Numbered from the stretch's first letter, positions 1 to 11,285 are shown. The stretch is DNA of 64,000 bases from Agroathelia rolfsii (GCA_018343915.1 JABRWF010000005.1:97001-161000), one strand, 5' to 3'. Notes: generated from the sequence alone by a model not told the origin. Program-made: numbers and translations.

Positions 1-32
1 CTATCTTTGATGCAGCTTCTGATGTGATGGTA

Positions 33-1440
33 TTATATGTCAATGTGTTTCAACTTCTGATTGGTTACATCATTTGCTACTAAGTTGGTGCCTATGTTAT
101 CACAGCACACTGGCGTTGGAAAGAGTATAGGTAGCTTAAGTTCGGAAAGGATGCTCCAAATCCATAGTGCTTGCTTGGCACACTCCAACACAGCTATATA
201 TTTGGCCTTGGTTGAGGAAAGTATAACTGTGCATTGCACATGTGACTTCTATAAGAAGATTCCATTAGCCAGTATAAACATATTGCTGGTAATAGAGTAA
301 TAGTTGTTGGGGTTACTAGTATGGTTGGAGTCTAAATAGGCGATTAAGCTACTATTAGAGTCCCCATCATAAACTAGCTAGTAGTTTTTTATTGTTCATA
401 GGTACTTTACTATAGATAGTGCTTTGTCCAGGTACTCTTGCATTGGGTTAGCAGCAAATTGTGCTAGCTTAGTCACCACAAAGGCTACGTCTAGGCGTGT
501 ACCTAACATGATGTAAAAAAGGCTTCTAATTATAGATTGAAAGTGCTGTTGGAGTTCGGGATCTGTTTTAAGATCAACCAGTATTTAAGTGGGCCTATAG
601 CTATCCGGTAGTGGTATATACACCCTTCTACAGTTGGTAAGACCAAACTGCTGGATAATTTTTTCTAAATAAGGAATCTGATCCAGGTAGATTTTATTGC
701 CTTCTTTCTTGATGTATATACAGAGGAACTCATGTGTATCACTAAGGTCTTAGCATTCCCAAAGTTTTGTTATGCAGGCTTTAAGGGTCTCAACTACAGA
801 CCAATTCAATCCAAAGAATAGGATGTCATTAATATATACAACCAGGGCAATCTTATTTCCCTTTTTATCTTTGTATAGGAAAACACCTATACTGGAGAGA
901 AATTGTTGATACCCTATTTCTTTGAGTAATAAGGATAATATCTTCCACTAAGTAAGGCCAGCTTATTTTAGGCTATACAAGGCTTTATGTAATTGTATTA
1001 TTATGTGTTCTCCCCCTTTTACTTTAAACCCTTTGGGTTGCTCCATGTATATTTCCTCTTTGAGATCACTATATAGGTATGCATTATGTACGTCAATACC
1101 CATGATATGCCAGCCTTGAAGGGCTGACAGTGCTAGTATAAGCCACATAGTCTCAAATTAGACAACAGGAGAGAAAATTTCATTGAAATCAATCCCCTCT
1201 TGTTGGGAGAACCCTTTAGCTACTAAGCGGGCTTTTTTCTGGCTATCCAACTTAATGTCAAATATCCATTGGTTCTTAATAGTCTTTTTCCCTTTTGGAA
1301 GAGCAACTAGCTCAAAGACTTTATGGTACTTGAGGGCTAATAGCTCCTTGCAGCATACTTCCTTCCAATCTTTTTGATCATCAATACTAAATTTCTCAAT
1401 GTCTTTGAAGGTTTATTTCTTTACTTTGGACTCTTCTAGA
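33..1440 (-). pseudogene. Copia reverse transcriptase and RNase H, degenerate
   Basis: On the minus strand the RVT_2 domain reads KVFELVALPKGKKTIKNQW, then ARLVAKGFSQQEGIDFNEIF (about 1240-1170), DVHNAYLYSDLKEEIYMEQP (about 1090-1030) and the catalytic block LVVYINDILFF (about 865-820). The canonical Y-x-D-D is changed to Y-I-N-D, which removes one catalytic aspartate. The RNase H end (239-33) reads SSTKAKYIAVLECAKQALW and then the CDNIGTNLVAND block. Multiple stops confirm a pseudogene. Confidence 0.88.
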
Positions 1441-1832
1441 AGTACTCTTTCTGATTCTGGAATTGTGAATGCCAATAGAGTATTCATCAATGATGCTCCC
1501 CCTTCCTGGTACATATTGGTAAGTTAGACAGTTTTAGGGTGTGAGTCTATGTTATTACTAGGGCATGCTTGTCCAGGCAGCACTAGGTAGGACTCACCGG
1601 TGGCTGGCTTATTATATGACTCACTTTGCTTACTTGGTAGAGCTGGTGAAACTTCTCTGGATGTACCAGGACTAGTTAATAGAAGATATCAGTTGGAGCT
1701 ACCAGATCCAATACCAACTATTTGTTTCTAGCTTCTGATGAACTTGATTTCCCATTCTATAGTAGACATGGGTAGCCAGCCATAGACATTATCTCTATAC
1801 TAGTTAACCGGCCTTCTTTTGTGTTAAGAGTG

Positions 1833-2117
1833 TCAAACTACAGGCAGTGATTCTAGGTCTAGCCTCCATAAGTCAACTAGGGGTAGTGTGGAGGGTCTCT
1901 CAGGCTCCAGCTTAGGAAGCGATTCTTGTGAAGGTTCTTCTTCTAGTATAGGAGGCAAGGGCAGTAGTATAGGGGAAGGAGATCTTGATATACAAGGGAA
2001 ACTTGGCGGATTGACTAGTGGCACTACTACAGGGACACAGACACAAATTAGTCCCTCATCATCATTGTGATCAATAGAAGGTGGATTTTTAGCAAGATTC
2101 TCCCCCTCACTAGGCAT
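1833..2117 (-). pseudogene. Copia integrase-RT linker, open remnant
   Basis: A 94-codon open stretch rich in Pro, Ser, Leu and Glu (for example SPILLPLPPILEEEPSQES). It occupies the position of the low-complexity linker between integrase and reverse transcriptase in fungal Copia polyproteins. Being open here reflects low constraint rather than an independent gene. The mirrored Gly/Ser-rich frame on the plus strand is an antisense shadow. Confidence 0.55.
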
Positions 2118-2149
2118 ATTCCTGCCTATTTGAGTCAGTATATGCTGGT

Positions 2150-3227
2150 TTTATGTCTTGCATTTTGGAAATACTTCTTCATCAAAAACAGCTGTATGAC
2201 CTAAGAAGATTATATTGTTTTTGGTGCATATAAAGCAGTACCCTTTAACACCAAGTTGGCTATCAAGGTATATCATTAGCTTACTCTAAGGAGCTTACTT
2301 GTTTACTTGGACTACCTCTGGGAGGTACACATATACACCGCAGCTAAAGATGCAAAGTGTGGAGATATCAGGGACTTCTCCTTTGATGACCTCATGAGGG
2401 GTCTTCTAGTGCAATCACCATATAGGGGTACAGTTGTATATGTATACTGCGTGCTCTAGGAAAAATTCCTACCAGGAGTCTAGGAGATACATAGTATGGT
2501 GCATAGCCTCAGCTTTTTCCATCAAGGTATAGTTAAACCACTCCACTCTGCCATTTTGTTAAGGTATGTATGGTATACTCTATAGGATCTCAATCCCCTT
2601 TGATCTAAGAAGATCTAAAAATTTAGCCAACTTATATTCGCCACTGGTATTAGACATCCACTGTTTGATTGTGGAATTAAAGCAGTTGTTGACCATTGCA
2701 ATGAAATTGCATATAGCTTTATATATGTCTAACTTCTTTGAAAGGAATTTAATCTAACCATACAATATATTATTATCAAGGAAAGTGATTATATATTTGA
2801 ACTAGTGATATGATTCAACTAGGAATTTCTTCAGATCAGAATGAATCTTCTGGAAAGGTTCATTAGCACATGATTCTGTTATTGGGAATGGATAGGCATG
2901 CATTTTTCCTTCTACACAGTCTTTACATAGCTTCTATTTCTCTTTAGAGATCTCAATTGCTTCAGGGAAGCCTTGAGTGTATTGGCGTACTTTCTGAAGC
3001 ATAGCCTTAGATGGGTGGCCTAGCCAGCAATGCATGATATTGTAGTCAACAGCATACATATCCTCACTATATAAGGATACATGTTTAGATAGTGCAGCAT
3101 CTAGAACAAAAGTAGAGAGGTGGGGGCTAGATAGTCTACCTTGTAAAAAGGGCTTACAGGATCTGGGCCAGAAGAGTTTAAGCCCTTCAGCATCACCTAA
3201 TAGGGTAAACCCATTTTATAATAATTG
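2150..3227 (-). pseudogene. Copia GAG-pre-integrase and integrase, degenerate
   Basis: The minus strand shows NGFTLLGDAEGLKLFWP near 3200 and then HCWLGHPSKAMLQKVRQYT (about 3046-2990), the conserved H-x-R/W-LGH block of the GAG-pre-integrase domain. This is followed by integrase-like sequence to about 2150, ending in the KNNIIFLGHTAVFDEE region that precedes the variable linker. Frameshifts and TAG/TAA stops interrupt it, so the DDE triad cannot be read in one frame. Confidence 0.75.
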
Positions 3228-3937
3228 TGTCAGGGTATAGCTAGAAGCTATGACCAACCACTCTAAACAATCATAAAAGGGGGGGGTAAGGAGTAATAAA
3301 AAGGTGGTGGGAAACTGAGAAATATAACATAGTGGAAATACCTCTGGCAAGGGCTAATAAATACCAATCATTATAGAACTTTACATACCTATGTCCATAA
3401 CAGAGTAGGCTTTTGGGATATCCTATCCCTCACTGATTATTAGAGCCCACAGCCTTTCCTAAGTGTATAGACAAAGAATATAAACCAGAGTGAGCCAACA
3501 TCATCATCACTAAGTCATAAGAAATTAAAAGAGTGGATTAAGCAAAGAACACTGAGTAGTGAACAGAGTGGTCTAAACTAGAGAAGTATTCTCTAGGACA
3601 GCCAGCATTAAGTATATACATGAACTATACAGTAGCTAAGTCTCAATATTAAAGAGAAGCATGAAAGTGCAGCTACATCAGCCACAAAGTGAAGAAATGA
3701 AGATATGTACAGTAAAATGCAAAACTAAGGAGATCAACTAAGAGATAAGAAGATTGTTACAACTATAGTTATACCATGCTATAGAAACTATAGCATTTAT
3801 TTATGTTTAATAAGTATACATTCAGGTTTACCAAGTATACACCTATGATCTTTCAGCATATACTCAGAATAACCATGGAATTACTCAGGTATTTAATAAT
3901 ATTATTATCAAGCTACAAATCATGGTATAGAGGCTAT

Positions 3938-5713
3938 TGTTGAAAAATATGTATATTTCAATACATCAAATCTTTCTAAATATTCCAATGAACACTTCAA
4001 TAAATCAGTTTATATCTCATCTATCACTGTTATTTATTTCAAGAATTTACAACCATTAGTTGTGGAGAAATAAAACAATTATTCATTCACTTTATTCTGA
4101 ATATTTCTGAAATATATTCATATTTCAATATTCATTTCTTAAAATCATTTAAATATTCATTTTAAATATCTTTTGTTCAAACAATTCACTTTACTTACTA
4201 ATACACAATTGTGATTATAAATCAGCTTATAAATCACACAAATAAATTAGTAATCACCTTCAAAGAAATTAGTAATATTTGAGATATATTACTAATATCA
4301 CTTTCCTATTCATTCAAATATTCAATTTGCTTACAAATACTATACTTAGCTTACAGAGCGGATTTGTCAGCATAAACCATACGCTCTTTGCTTACCAAGC
4401 AGATTACTTAAGCAAAGACATTGCTTACAAATCCTTCAGAAATTAGAATATTTTGTAGTATATAAACCCTAGCTAAATCAGCTGTAAAATATAAGTTATT
4501 TCACTCAAAAATAGTGAGTTAAATAGTCTACAAGACTAGCTCCTAGGGTACTAACTTCACCCCAGACTTACCAAGTCTACAAGATAAGAGAATAAGCCTT
4601 TCCCAAGGGAAAACAAGTAGGTAGTCTCAAAGGGACACCAGCTACAGTCTTATCTTCAGTATAGCATAGTTACTAATCGCTTCCCATCCTAGGAAACCTT
4701 GCCTAACTCTAGGAATATTGTCACAAGTCTATAAGCTATAACTATAAGCACTATGAATACTATGAAGGATTACTATAGAAAAGACTATTAAAAATACTTA
4801 GCAGTAAACAATGGGTTGTAAAGCCTAATCCAAGGCTAGTAGTAACGCTCTTAGGGTTCCCAACCCTAAGGTTAACTATAAAGAAGTGTACTATGACTTT
4901 GACAACTATAATAACTATGGTTATGACTTGGGACAATAAGAGTGGTACAATAGGGGCTTAGAGGCGTAAAGAGAGCCTGGGACAATGAATAACAATGATA
5001 GTATTGACGAAAGAGGTCTGTGAGATAGGGAACATCTCTTAGACCTTAGTAACTTAAATACATAATTGTATATTATTGTTCTCCTACTTTGGTACGCTTT
5101 TCTAGTTACTAATCCTTACCAAATGATCCAATATCATTCCTAGGTTCTTCCTTGATTGTTTCAATGATTATCATGATGTATTGCAGTTCCTGTGTAACTA
5201 TGATAGTGCCTGAAGATAGGGAATGCAAAGTTACGCTCTTTTGTGTGACGTGACGCGTGACATGTCACAACTAGCGCAACAGTGAAAAGGAGCGAAAATA
5301 ATAATATACCTGTTTCTAAGCCTTGGGCTTAGAATTGAGCTTTGACCAAATGATAAACTATGGTTTACTGTGATATACTATAACTTATAGATAATATACT
5401 GTAGATATATTATGTATAATAGCCTCTATAGCATGATTTGTAGCTTGATAATAATAATAATAAATACTTGAGTGATTTCATGGTTATCTTGAGTGTATAC
5501 TGAATAAACCTGGGTATATGCTTGGTAAACCTGAATATATGCTTGGTAGACATGATTAAATGCTATAGTGTCTATGGCATGGTATAACTATGGTTTTGAC
5601 AAATATTACACAAGCCTGCACTTTCCTAACAAGTAAGTATTTACTTCATAACAGGTAACTTGTGAGCTAGCATATAGCCATACTATACAACCAAGAACTA
5701 CCATAGTTCAATA
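3938..5713. mobile_element. LTR, TGTTGAAA type (family B-like), interrupted
   Basis: Starts TGTTGAAA at 3938 and is flanked by an exact TSD GCTAT (3933-3937 and 5714-5718). It ends in AATA where AACA is expected, a CpA to TpA change. Internal blocks such as the stretch ending in AGTCTACAAGACTAGCTCC and AGGGACACCAGCTACAGTCTT are shared with the two 1031-bp family B LTRs at 23093 and 28817. Net length after removing the nested LTR is about 890 bp, so it is a shorter or diverged member. Confidence 0.72.
4719..5601 (+). mobile_element. Solo LTR, family A, innermost of the nest
   Basis: 883 bp, from TGTCACAAGTC to GGTTTTGACA, flanked by an exact TSD AATAT (4714-4718 and 5602-5606). Nearly identical over its length to the copy at 13242-14124. 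It carries a compact run of TGACGTGACG and TGACATGTCAC motifs at 5246-5268 and a stem-forming pair, GGTCTGTGAGAT with ATCTCTTAGACC, near 5010-5045. No coding potential. Confidence 0.9.
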
Positions 5714-6606
5714 GCTATGATATATAGCGTCTCACAGTATATTACTTATAAGTCATAGCATATTACAGTAAACCATAGTTTATTATTTGATCATAGCTTA
5801 GTTCTAAGTCCAAGGCTTAGAAGAAGGTATATCATTGTTTCTGCTCACTTTCACTATCACGCTGGTTGTGACATGTCATACGTCACGTCACACAAAAGAG
5901 TGTAACTTTACATTTTCTATCTTCCAGGCACTATCACAGTTACATAGGAACTACAACACATTATGATAATCACTGAAACAATCAAGGAGGATCCTAGGAG
6001 TTATATTAGAGTATTTATTAAGGGTTAGAAGCCAGGAGAGCGTAGCAATCTAGAGAATGATAGTATACAAATCATGTATTTAAACCTTTAAGGTCTAAGA
6101 GATGTTCCCCATCTCACAGACCTCTTTTGTCAATTCTATTGTCTTTTCCCTTGTCTAAAGTCCCTTCATAAGCCACTACTAGCTCTAAGAATATTTCCTT
6201 GCCTCTGTATTATTTCCTGCAAGCCCAAGTTATAGTCAAAGCTATGATAAGTCATAGTCCACTATTCCATAGTTAACCTCAGGGTTGGAAACCCTGAGAG
6301 TGTCACCTCTAGCCTTGGATTAGGCTAGAGAAATCATAAAATTTTACTAACAATTCCATAGGAACTATTCATAGTGTTTATAGTATTTATAGTATTATTT
6401 ATAGTATTATTGTTTATTGCTATAGACCTGTGACAAAGGTTAGAATGGAAAATAAGGTAAAGGAACAGTACCAAATAGACCCTAAAAAGTAAGATCTTAA
6501 TCCAAGAAGAATTGCAAGTATAGTAAGCAAAATACTAATCCACAAAATAAAATAAAATGATGAAAAATTAAAGGAAGTGAAAAATTCAAAAGATCAACCC
6601 CTGACA

Positions 6607-7285
6607 AATTGCCCTACAGAGAGCAAATGTGCTGTACCACTGGGAAGAATATATACTGGGTGTAGCCAAATTCTCTTTTGCACACCTTTATTCATTACAT
6701 CTAAGAAGACAGTTCCCATTTTGAACACTATTATAGGTCCTTTTATAGTTGACACAGAGATAGACTTATTTAGCAGTGCCTCATCCACTAAGTTGCTCTT
6801 GTAGGGAGTAAAGTGGAGTAATGCTCTGGTGTCTAATATTCATCTGGATGATTCTTGCTTTCCTTTTCCCTTATATTTCATACACTTTGCAATGTCAACT
6901 GAATGAATACAATTTATTACAAAGAAGCTATCAGGAATAGTGTATTCTATGGAGTATACTATGTCATCATCTGTTAAATGCATCATTAGTCCGGAGAATT
7001 TTTTAGCAAGGGAATGTACTTGCGTTGATTCCTACTTGATTTCATCATTAGAGCTGTAGGAGATTCTTTCTTCGAATAGTATGCTCCTGCAACATTTGAG
7101 TAAGTGTCCTTCTTTGGGGACAGGCTTCTCCAAGATCTCTATAAGCAATCTTATTTACTTGTCATGCTCAGCCATCTCAATGTCAATAACCTTCTAAGTA
7201 GAAATGCCCTTTTTCTTAGAGCAGAGTTAGGAGACAGTATTCTAGACACTAGGGAAAAATAGGCCACCTGCATAGTATAGGTAGA
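6607..7285 (-). pseudogene. Copia gag tail and aspartic protease, degenerate
   Basis: Continues the gag frame after the LTR C insertion. Around 6815-6840 the minus-strand frame reads ILDTRALLHFTPYKS, matching the retroviral-type aspartic protease signature D-T/S-G-A with the Gly replaced by Arg, so catalysis is probably lost. It then reads SVSTIKGPI and LLSVGQ, the linker between protease and GAG-pre-integrase domain. The frame stops at the LTR insertion at 6606 and resumes at 3227 as LL-stop-NGFTLLGDAEG, where the stop is TAA in place of an expected CAA. Confidence 0.75.
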
Positions 7286-8167
7286 TGTCATGAGATCCTC
7301 ATAACTTAGCCAAACCTAACCAGACTAGCCTAGAAGGCTGGCAAAGGAACCATACTAATATCTTTATCCTCCTCTAGCTGGGAGGTGCTATCTATATTTT
7401 AAGACCTGAATGTAAGGTCTCCCACAAGTAAGGTCACTTTCCCAAGCAACACTCAATAATCTAGTATCTTTACAGTTCCTTAACTAGATGGGACTTGTTT
7501 ATATCCCCTTAACCTTGGGGTCCAGGTGTATTATGATGGTGGGAAGAGTTATAAAACACACAAAAGAGAGAGTGGGGATAAGTGTGAGCAAGCACCACTA
7601 AGAGACAAGGTATAGCACAGCTCATATAGGTTGCTAACTAGCATACTTCTCTTACAAGCTCATATAGGTAGCTACAAGAGAAGAAGCCCAAAGAGACTAA
7701 GACAGAGTACTAAGCACAGAGCAAAGCACTAAGGCAGACAAGTAATAAGGGCAGAGACAAAGACAAAGACAAAGACAAAGACAAAGACAAAGACAAAGTG
7801 GTCAAGCTAGATTATAAAGGCCCTAAGGGCAGGCCTTTATATACTAGTTACAAGTATTCTAAGAATAGTCCTTAACTCCACATCAAGGGAAATAGAAGAA
7901 AGGAAAGGAAAAGGATCAATAGAGTTAGAATAGAAGTGTAGTATGAGAAAAGATCAAAGATGAAAGAAGCATCAATGATTAAAGAAGGAAATCAATGATA
8001 TACATCAAAAGATCTAGAATCATATCTAAATGTAACATAGTACTATGTAAACAATATAACAAGAAACTAGAAAATAAAGAAGTATATCCTGTATACTCAA
8101 ATCAAAAGATAAAAACATAAGAAAAATAGGGAAAAATAAGGAAAAATTAGAGGCATACTATCAATCC
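7286..8167 (-). mobile_element. Solo LTR, family C
   Basis: Starts TGTCATGAGATCC at 7286 and is similar along its length to the LTRs of the element at 20581-24563: CCTTAACCTTGGGGTCCAGG, a run into AAACACACAA and AGAGTGGG, and TCCACATCAAGGGAAATAGAAG. The flanks GTAGA (7281-7285) and ATAGA (8168-8172) act as a one-mismatch TSD, and removing the LTR with one copy rejoins the gag frame. The canonical CA end is eroded. It contains a short ACAAAG microsatellite (about 7757-7800). Confidence 0.75.
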
Positions 8168-8172
8168 ATAGA

Positions 8173-9207
8173 AATATATCTGTTTACACAGAAAATATGT
8201 TAGCCATCTCATAACAGTAGACTGGAGTCCTAAAGAACTAGGTTTGAGTGCTTGGTCTGGCAGCCAAAAAGCTTGTGATGGAGGTGCTGGTAGGCACGGG
8301 GAGCGTAGGAGGACCATCCAGCATAACAATATTGGCAAAGTCACTAGTTTCTAAGTTGGAATCATCATTGGCTATTTTTGCTTAGGCTTTGCCCTTGCCT
8401 TTTTTGCTATAATAGTTCTTTTTCTTGTCATCGCCTTTCTACTACTGCTGCTTTTGAGGCTACTACTACTAATTGGCTTGCTGGCTAAATTTAGGGTCCT
8501 TTTTCTTTTTCTGCACTGTACTAGCCTTTTGAGCCTTCTTCTACGACTTACCCACCCTAGATATCATCTGGATCTCAGAGCACATTTAGAGCTTCTTCTG
8601 GATTTTCTCAAATGTGATGTTCAAGTGCTTCTCAATTCCTACTAGAATAATTTCTTTTATAGAGTCTAGGCTCTATAGCAGTATATTAATAAGCTATATA
8701 CCCTTAACAAACTTAGGTATATCAACTCCTTGTGAATTGATTTGACCAATTAGGTCAGCTAGTTCCTGAACTTGGACCATAATGTCCTTGTTTGGGTTAA
8801 TGGCAAAGTAGGCTGCATGTTTCTAAAGTTGGAAGATTAGGATAGGACCTGGTCAACCAAACTTGGCTTTTGGATACACCTATACAAGGTAGGCATGCCC
8901 AAGGTTCTTGCACTTATTTACCAGTGATAGTGTAAGTTTGGCCTTGATACATCCCAAGGCAGAGGAGTCAGTAACAAGCCACTCCTTGTTTGCCACCTTC
9001 TACTTCTTGTGACATACTGCTTTGTCAGTATCAGGCTTGTTTTCCACTTTAATAAATAGAATAGGCATAAAATCTCCATCAGTAATATAGATCTAGTTGT
9101 CTGTAGCCTAAAGATACATCTGCATCTTCTTGGACCAGTTGAGGTAGTTGCCTGCACTGGCAAGGGTAGGCATAGTCAAGAGAAGGGAGGAGGTGCCAGA
9201 GGACATT
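8173..9207 (-). pseudogene. Copia gag, degenerate
   Basis: Translation on the minus strand from an ATG at 9207 begins MSSGTSSLLLTMPTLASAGN followed by YLNWSKKMQMYL, the usual start of fungal Copia Gag proteins, with a W-K pair in the capsid-like region. Further on it keeps a long gag-like frame with several in-frame stops, mostly TAG and TAA. The frame reaches an LTR insertion at 8167 and resumes at 7285. In an intact element this protein forms the virus-like particle. Confidence 0.72.
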
Positions 9208-9357
9208 TTGAATATATTCTATAAAAAGTACAACATTTGGTTAGCCTTGGTATACATAAAAGAATCACACAAATAGAATTAAAAATAGGAACTACCTAAG
9301 TGGCATGCTGAGAAGTACAGCCACCTAGACTGCATACATAGGAGTTTAGACCCTGCT

Positions 9358-10256
9358 TGTCAAGAGCACACCTGACTCTTGCCACCAAAACTCAACTAGT
9401 GCCTACATAAACCTCTCTAAGATGTGAGGTAGCCTGTAATGGCTGTTTTACAACTCCCAAGGCCTGGGATGCACAGGTGTATATGCCTTATGCCCTGTCT
9501 TAACTGTCACTCACTTTAGAGTGTTCCAGTCACCAAGCTTTACTCTAAGTTCACTGAACTTTCAAGCAAGGTCTACTGTTACAACACCAAAGATCTTGTG
9601 TGTGCTAATGGGGGTACAGGGTATCTTAACTGTGACAAGTTCAGAGCAAAGTCTTCACTTGCTTAAGTGTACTAAGCACTATATGGGTTGTGTTGTTGCA
9701 GATGCAAATGGTCACCATGAGGGCTAGACCTATCTTATGCATACACATAGGAGTAGCACTAAGCAGACTCCTACTATAAGCAGCACTAAGCATGCTTATA
9801 ACCCCTAAGCACAGAGCAAAGAGGATTTGTGAGGGAGAGGGGAGAGGGGGAGATAGGGACTCTGAAGACAAAGTTTTATTTATGTTAGCTAACTATTTAG
9901 ATATAAAGCACTATAGGGTTATATACTATTTCTACCTGGTCTGTGTACTGGTACATGGTCTGTGCATAGAGGTGCTAAGTATGATGTGATATTTCATCAT
10001 AGTAAGTCTATGATGGTGTTATATTCTAGACCTATACTATAGACCTGCTTACATAACAAGTCACACGACTAGTGGTCACATAATGGCCAGTCACATAATG
10101 ACTGATCACATGACTTTACTTAGTCATCAAAATGCTTATGTAATATTTACATAATATACATATTATATACCAAAAAATTGAGAAAAATCAGGAAAAATTC
10201 GGAAAAATACTGAGAAATTCTAAATAAATTTATAATACATAGATCGACTCATAACA
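9358..10256 (-). mobile_element. Solo LTR, family D (Gypsy LTR), reverse orientation
   Basis: 899 bp. The plus strand runs TGTCAAGAGCACACC to GACTCATAACA, the reverse complement of the D LTR at 10368. The flanks CTGCT (9353-9357) and CTACT (10257-10261) differ by one G/A. Only 111 bp separate it from the forward D copy, making a near-perfect inverted LTR pair. Confidence 0.82.
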
Positions 10257-10367
10257 CTACTGCCCAAAGGTGCAAGGTTGCACATCCTATGTATATAGAG
10301 CTTATAACCTGATGAATAGTGCTAGTTCTAAGACTGGCAGCACATGCATCTGGCCACTACTGCACTA

Positions 10368-11285
10368 TGTTACGAGTCGCTCATTGTATTATAAATTTAC
10401 TTAGAATTTTTCATTATTTTTCCGATTTTTCTCTGATTTTTCTCGATTTTTCGGTATATAATTCGTGTATTACATAAGCGAACATTACATAAGTACTTTG
10501 ATGACTAAGCAAGTCATGTGATCAGTCATCATGTGACTGGCCATCATGTGACCACTAGTCATGTGACACATTATGTAAGCAATGACTCACTATGGTGCAA
10601 TATCGCATCATACTTAGCACCACTATGTACAGACCATGTACCCCGTGCACAGACCAGGTAGAATTAGTATATAACCCTGTAGTGCCCCTGCCTAAAGACC
10701 CCAGATTCGTTCTCTTTGTCTTCAGGTAAGCACAAATAGTGCTTTGTATTAAGTAGTCACTAACATAATAAAACTTCGTCTTCAGAGTCCCTATCTCTCT
10801 CCCCCCCCCTATAAAATCCTCTCTGCTTTGTGCTAGGAGGTTGTGAGCGTGCTCAGTGCTGCTTACAGTAGAGGTGTGCTCCGTGCTACCTCCGTGTGCG
10901 TACATAAGACAGGTCCAGCCCTCAGGGTGACCATTTGTACTTGCAATAACACAAACAATTATAGTGCTTAGTGCACCCAAGCAAGCAAAGACTCTGCTCT
11001 GAGCTTGTCGCAGTTAAGATACCCTGCACCCCTATTGACATACACGAGACCCCGGGTGTTACAACAGTAGACCTTGCTTGAAAGTCTTGCAGACTTAGAG
11101 TAAAGCTTGGTGACTAGCGTACTCCAGAGTGAGTGAAAGTTAAGACAGGGCACAAGGAGTGTACACCTGCACTTCCCAGGCCTTGGGAGAAGTAAAACAG
11201 CCATTACAGGCTACCTCGCACTTTAAAGAGGTTTTCGTAGGCTCTGGTTGAGTTTTAGTGGCAAGAGACTGGTGTGCTCTTGACA
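10368..11285 (+). mobile_element. Solo LTR, family D, best-preserved reference copy
   Basis: 918 bp, TGTTACGAGTC to GTGCTCTTGACA, with an exact TSD CACTA (10363-10367 and 11286-11290). The layout suggests a promoter: four CATGTG cores at exact 15-bp spacing (10515, 10530, 10545, 10560), a TATATAA box at 10668-10674, then a candidate intron at 10726-10785. The same LTR forms the 3' end of the Gypsy element beginning at 20348, so this is a solo LTR of that family. Confidence 0.9.
10726..10785 (+). other. Predicted intron inside the family D LTR
   Basis: Donor CAG|GTAAGC, branch-like CACTAACAT and acceptor GTCTTCAG|AG define a 60-nt intron about 55 bp downstream of the TATA box. The same donor, CTAAC block and acceptor recur in the other D copies (for example about 24720-24780 and 28369-28430). 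An equivalent arrangement (TTCAG|GTGAGT to CTTTAG) is found in the family F LTR near 14760-14818. No transcript evidence is available here. Confidence 0.55.

Larger units (their letters stand above)
3755..6435 (-). mobile_element. Solo LTR, family A, reverse orientation, itself interrupted
   Basis: This is the reverse complement of the 883-bp LTR at 13242-14124. It starts TGTTACAAC (expected TGTCACAAC) and ends GACCTGTGACA at 6435. The flanks are AAGAT (3750-3754) and AAGGT (6436-6440), a TSD with one G/A difference. It is split at 3937/5714 by a TGTTGAAA-type LTR. The net length of about 900 bp agrees with the family. Confidence 0.8.
3228..6606 (-). mobile_element. Solo LTR, family E, host of three further nested LTRs
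   Basis: Begins TGTCAGGG at 3228 and ends CCCCTGACA at 6606, flanked by an exact 5-bp TSD AATTG (3223-3227 and 6607-6611). Removing it restores the Copia frame across the pre-integrase junction. Without nested material it is about 690 bp (3228-3754 plus 6441-6606). Its reverse-complement start, TGTCAGGGGTTGATC, resembles family C LTRs (TGTCATGGGTTGATC), so E and C are probably related and both are in minus orientation here. Confidence 0.85.
1..9240 (-). mobile_element. Decayed Ty1/Copia LTR retrotransposon, split by nested insertions
   Basis: Reading the minus strand from high to low coordinates gives the Copia order: gag (about 9207-8173), protease (about 6830), GAG-pre-integrase, integrase, reverse transcriptase and RNase H, running off the left edge. 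The body is interrupted by a family C LTR at 7286-8167 and by a four-LTR nest at 3228-6606. When each insertion and one TSD copy are removed the frame continues, which argues for one element rather than several fragments. Stop codons and frameshifts are spread throughout, so it is dead. The 3' LTR lies outside the window. I could not identify the 5' LTR with confidence; it should lie above 9240, where later D LTRs have inserted. Confidence 0.88.

Noticed and set aside
4719..5601. Family A repeat as a MITE / DNA transposon
   Set aside because: Only the 5-bp TGTCA/TGACA termini are inverted, the TSD is 5 bp, and ends and size fit LTRs; no long terminal inverted repeats or TIR transposase.
7757..7800. 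ACAAAG hexamer run as a telomere-like repeat
   Set aside because: It lies inside a solo LTR and is not a known telomere motif (fungal TTAGGG); a simple microsatellite.
10515..10567. Regularly spaced repeats as a CRISPR-like array
   Set aside because: Repeat cores are 6-7 bp at a 15-bp period inside a eukaryotic LTR; far too short, and no cas genes. Better read as a binding-site array.
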